DNA of 7,166 bases from an uncultured Saprospiraceae bacterium (lineage in GTDB: Bacteria > Bacteroidota > Bacteroidia > Chitinophagales > Saprospiraceae), in contig CAKUWM010000144.1 in assembly GCA_934699305.1 (NCBI GenBank), forward strand, positions 1 through 7,166. Reading direction: 5' to 3'. The notes beneath the pieces are model-generated. The model saw nothing but the letters and a program-made list of their open reading frames with translations. It was not told the origin of the DNA and did not search any database. Positions within the stretch are counted from its first letter, which is position 1; every line of letters starts with the position of its first letter. Of this stretch, positions 5,908-7,166 are shown piece by piece. A program made the translations under genes and the position numbers.

Positions 5908-6570
5908 ATGAGGAAAGAGGATAATAATTATATTATATATAAAGCGGTCAATTTCCAATCAAGTGAGGTTTATATTGGTTCCACTTCAAAAAGTGTGGAA
6001 GTCCGTAAAGCAGACCATATACAAAAATCCAACAAAGGAATTGGAAGTTATTTTCAGGAAGCTATCGGGACTTATGGTCCCGAGGCTTTTACTTGGGAGC
6101 AAATAGATACTGCCAACGATGTGAATGAGATGGCAGCCAAGGAGAAAAGGTATATTCTGGAATATACTAGCAACATAAATGGCTATAACTCTGATTGTGG
6201 GGGTGGAGTTCAGAAGAATGTTTACCAATATAGTACGGATGGAGGTCATTTGATTGGAACATATGATTCATTGGAAAATGCTGCTAATGCCGTTAATTCC
6301 TCTAGAAAATCTATAAGTAATGCTTGCCTAGGTTATAATAAGACCTGTATGGGATTCTTTTGGAGCTATGATTGTACGGAGCCATTTTTTCCAGGAAAGG
6401 ACTCTAGGAAAAAAGGAGTATCGCAATTTAATTTAGAGGGGAACTTGTTGGCAAATTATGTATCTGTTTCTGAGGCATCAAGGATTACAGGAATTTCCAA
6501 AACTTGTATTTCTCGTTGTTGCAGGGGTGAAAGGGAAAAAACAAGTGGGTTTCTTTGGAAGTACGCTTAA
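5908..6570 (+). CDS. GIY-YIG endonuclease with two NUMOD1-like repeats
   Basis: This is a 220-residue nuclease of the free-standing homing type (SegA/I-TevI-like). The GIY-YIG domain spans about 6-95. The first motif is Y8-I-I-Y11 (IIY in place of GIY), the second V21-YIGST26, then R33 and H37 in the R-x3-H pattern, E79 (KEKRY, the metal ligand) and N94 in NGYN. All catalytic positions known for I-TevI are present, so it is probably active. Two repeats follow, about 104-155 and 170-220, each with Gln-Tyr/Phe, a Gly, Tyr-x-Ser, an Ala-rich helix, Ile-Ser, a Gly and a closing GF-x-W-x-Y; these look like NUMOD1 DNA-binding modules. The frame is open from 5836, but ATG5908 avoids overlap, keeps the domain intact and follows AAAGGAG. 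It lies 7 bases after the ATPase stop and ends before a terminator. Confidence 0.88.
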   Translation: MRKEDNNYIIYKAVNFQSSEVYIGSTSKSVEVRKADHIQKSNKGIGSYFQEAIGTYGPEAFTWEQIDTANDVNEMAAKEKRYILEYTSNINGYNSDCGGGVQKNVYQYSTDGGHLIGTYDSLENAANAVNSSRKSISNACLGYNKTCMGFFWSYDCTEPFFPGKDSRKKGVSQFNLEGNLLANYVSVSEASRITGISKTCISRCCRGEREKTSGFLWKYA

Positions 6571-6574
6571 GATT

Positions 6575-6604
6575 AAAGGGCAGCAGATATGTTGCCCTTT
6601 TTTT
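6575..6604 (+). terminator. Intrinsic terminator
   Basis: Arms 6575-6584 (aaagggcagc) and 6591-6600 (gttgcccttt) pair over 10 bp with one G-T wobble and a 6-base loop, followed by a T-run to 6604. It begins 5 bases after the nuclease stop and closes the replication and nuclease transcript. Confidence 0.9.
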
Positions 6605-6809
6605 ATAATTTATTTTTAAATATAAAATTAGTATATGGGTAATTTGAAGTTAACAGGAATTTTTGTTCATTCTGGATTTGATGGGTAGGTTGTGCCAGTG
6701 TATGGAATCTTTTTGGTTTGTTGACCTCAAGTTTGACTTTCAAATTATTTCGAAATGGTTGAGTGGGTAATTTAAACACCTCAATATTTAAGGATGGTTA
6801 TTTTCTTAT

Positions 6810-6835
6810 TTTGAAATTCCTAATTGTTATATTTG
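6810..6835 (+). promoter_or_regulatory. Candidate -7 box upstream of the helicase
   Basis: TATATTTG at 6828-6835 matches the Bacteroidota -7 consensus TAnnTTTG exactly and lies 26 bases before the helicase start at 6862. The nearest TTTG (6810-6813) is only 14 bases upstream, shorter than the usual spacing of about 19-21, so the -33 part is weak. The rest of the gap 6605-6861 is AT-rich and shows no gene I can support. Confidence 0.35.
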
Positions 6836-6861
6836 AATTTGGTAATTTTAACATCTAATTT

Positions 6862-7166
6862 TTGAATATTATTTCGCCCTATCACGCAAAATTCTTTGCG
6901 TATGAATTAACAAGGCAGCTACCTGCAAATGACGTAGGAAAGCTCACTGCTTCTTTGCAAGATGCTCAGGTGGATTTAAACCCACATCAGGTTGAGGCAG
7001 CATTATTTGCTTTTAAATCCCCATTATCTAAAGGGGCGGTCCTTGCGGATGAAGTAGGGTTGGGTAAAACAATTGAAGCAGGTATTATTTTATCGCAACA
7101 ATGGGCTGAACGCAAAAGAAGATTACTTATAATAGGTCCCTCTAACTTACGTAAACAATGGAATAG
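6862..7166 (+). CDS. SNF2/RapA-like helicase, N-terminal part (runs off the window)
   Basis: The first 101 codons of a large superfamily 2 helicase are present. Blocks are DAQVDLNPHQVEAALFAF (34-51), where Gln43 is the Q-type residue, the Walker A segment LADEVGLGKTIEAG (61-74, DEVGLGKT), then WAERKRRLLIIGPSNLRKQW (81-100), which is motif Ia of SNF2/RapA-like enzymes. I recall this N-terminus from long helicases found with methyltransferase and restriction-type genes and related to the DISARM DrmD group; that context is not visible here. The frame has a stop at 6856-6858, so TTG at 6862 is the best start (MNIISPYHAKFFAYEL). No ATG lies in frame before the conserved part. The gene continues past 7166. 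Confidence 0.85.
   Translation, partial: MNIISPYHAKFFAYELTRQLPANDVGKLTASLQDAQVDLNPHQVEAALFAFKSPLSKGAVLADEVGLGKTIEAGIILSQQWAERKRRLLIIGPSNLRKQWN

Noticed and set aside
6603..6797. Open frame on the - strand in the gap before the helicase
   Set aside because: About 64 codons with no ATG start and no resemblance to a family I know; the stretch is too short and AT-rich to support a gene or a pseudogene.
1..7166. CRISPR array, tRNA or rRNA genes, insertion sequence ends
   Set aside because: No regularly spaced repeats, no cloverleaf-like segment and no transposase-like protein were seen on either strand.

Overview
The window looks like chromosome or plasmid DNA from a member of the Bacteroidota, most likely a flavobacterium. 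It is clearly AT-rich, and most starts lack a Shine-Dalgarno sequence and sit in A/T-rich leaders. Two sites resemble the Bacteroidota -7 box TAnnTTTG, and one gene (3112-4101) belongs to a family I know only from this phylum (DUF3871). All supported genes are on the + strand.

Left part (1-1562): three short, tightly spaced genes of unknown function. The first (160-459) looks like the tail of a larger coding region and may be 5'-truncated. The second encodes a small protein with one N-terminal membrane segment. The third is a recognisable but uncharacterised soluble protein. A hairpin at 1587-1612 closes this block.

Middle part (about 1614-6604): a mobile-element core. A GC-rich structured element (1711-1747), in which two arms can pair with the same third arm, precedes a 114-residue beta-rich protein that could bind single-stranded DNA. 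A strong intrinsic terminator follows. Next come a RecA-fold ATPase of the phage AAA_24/Sak4-like type, an overlapping DUF3871 gene and an 86-residue conserved-looking protein. A 419-base gene-free region then holds a 36-base hairpin, a candidate promoter, two overlapping mini-ORFs and repeated ACTAT/ATAGT motifs. It leads into a RepA/AAA_25-type hexameric-helicase-like ATPase with a C-terminal winged-helix-like tail. Seven bases after that gene lies a free-standing GIY-YIG endonuclease with two NUMOD1-like repeats, closed by an intrinsic terminator. Together these suggest the recombination and replication module of a plasmid, phage remnant or integrative element. No integrase, relaxase or att site is visible here.

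Right edge (6605-7166): a 257-base AT-rich gap without a convincing gene leads to the first 101 codons of an SNF2/RapA-like helicase. It has a helicase Walker A motif and an N-terminus of the kind found in multi-gene DNA modification or defence loci. The gene runs off the window, so the defence interpretation rests on sequence beyond it.
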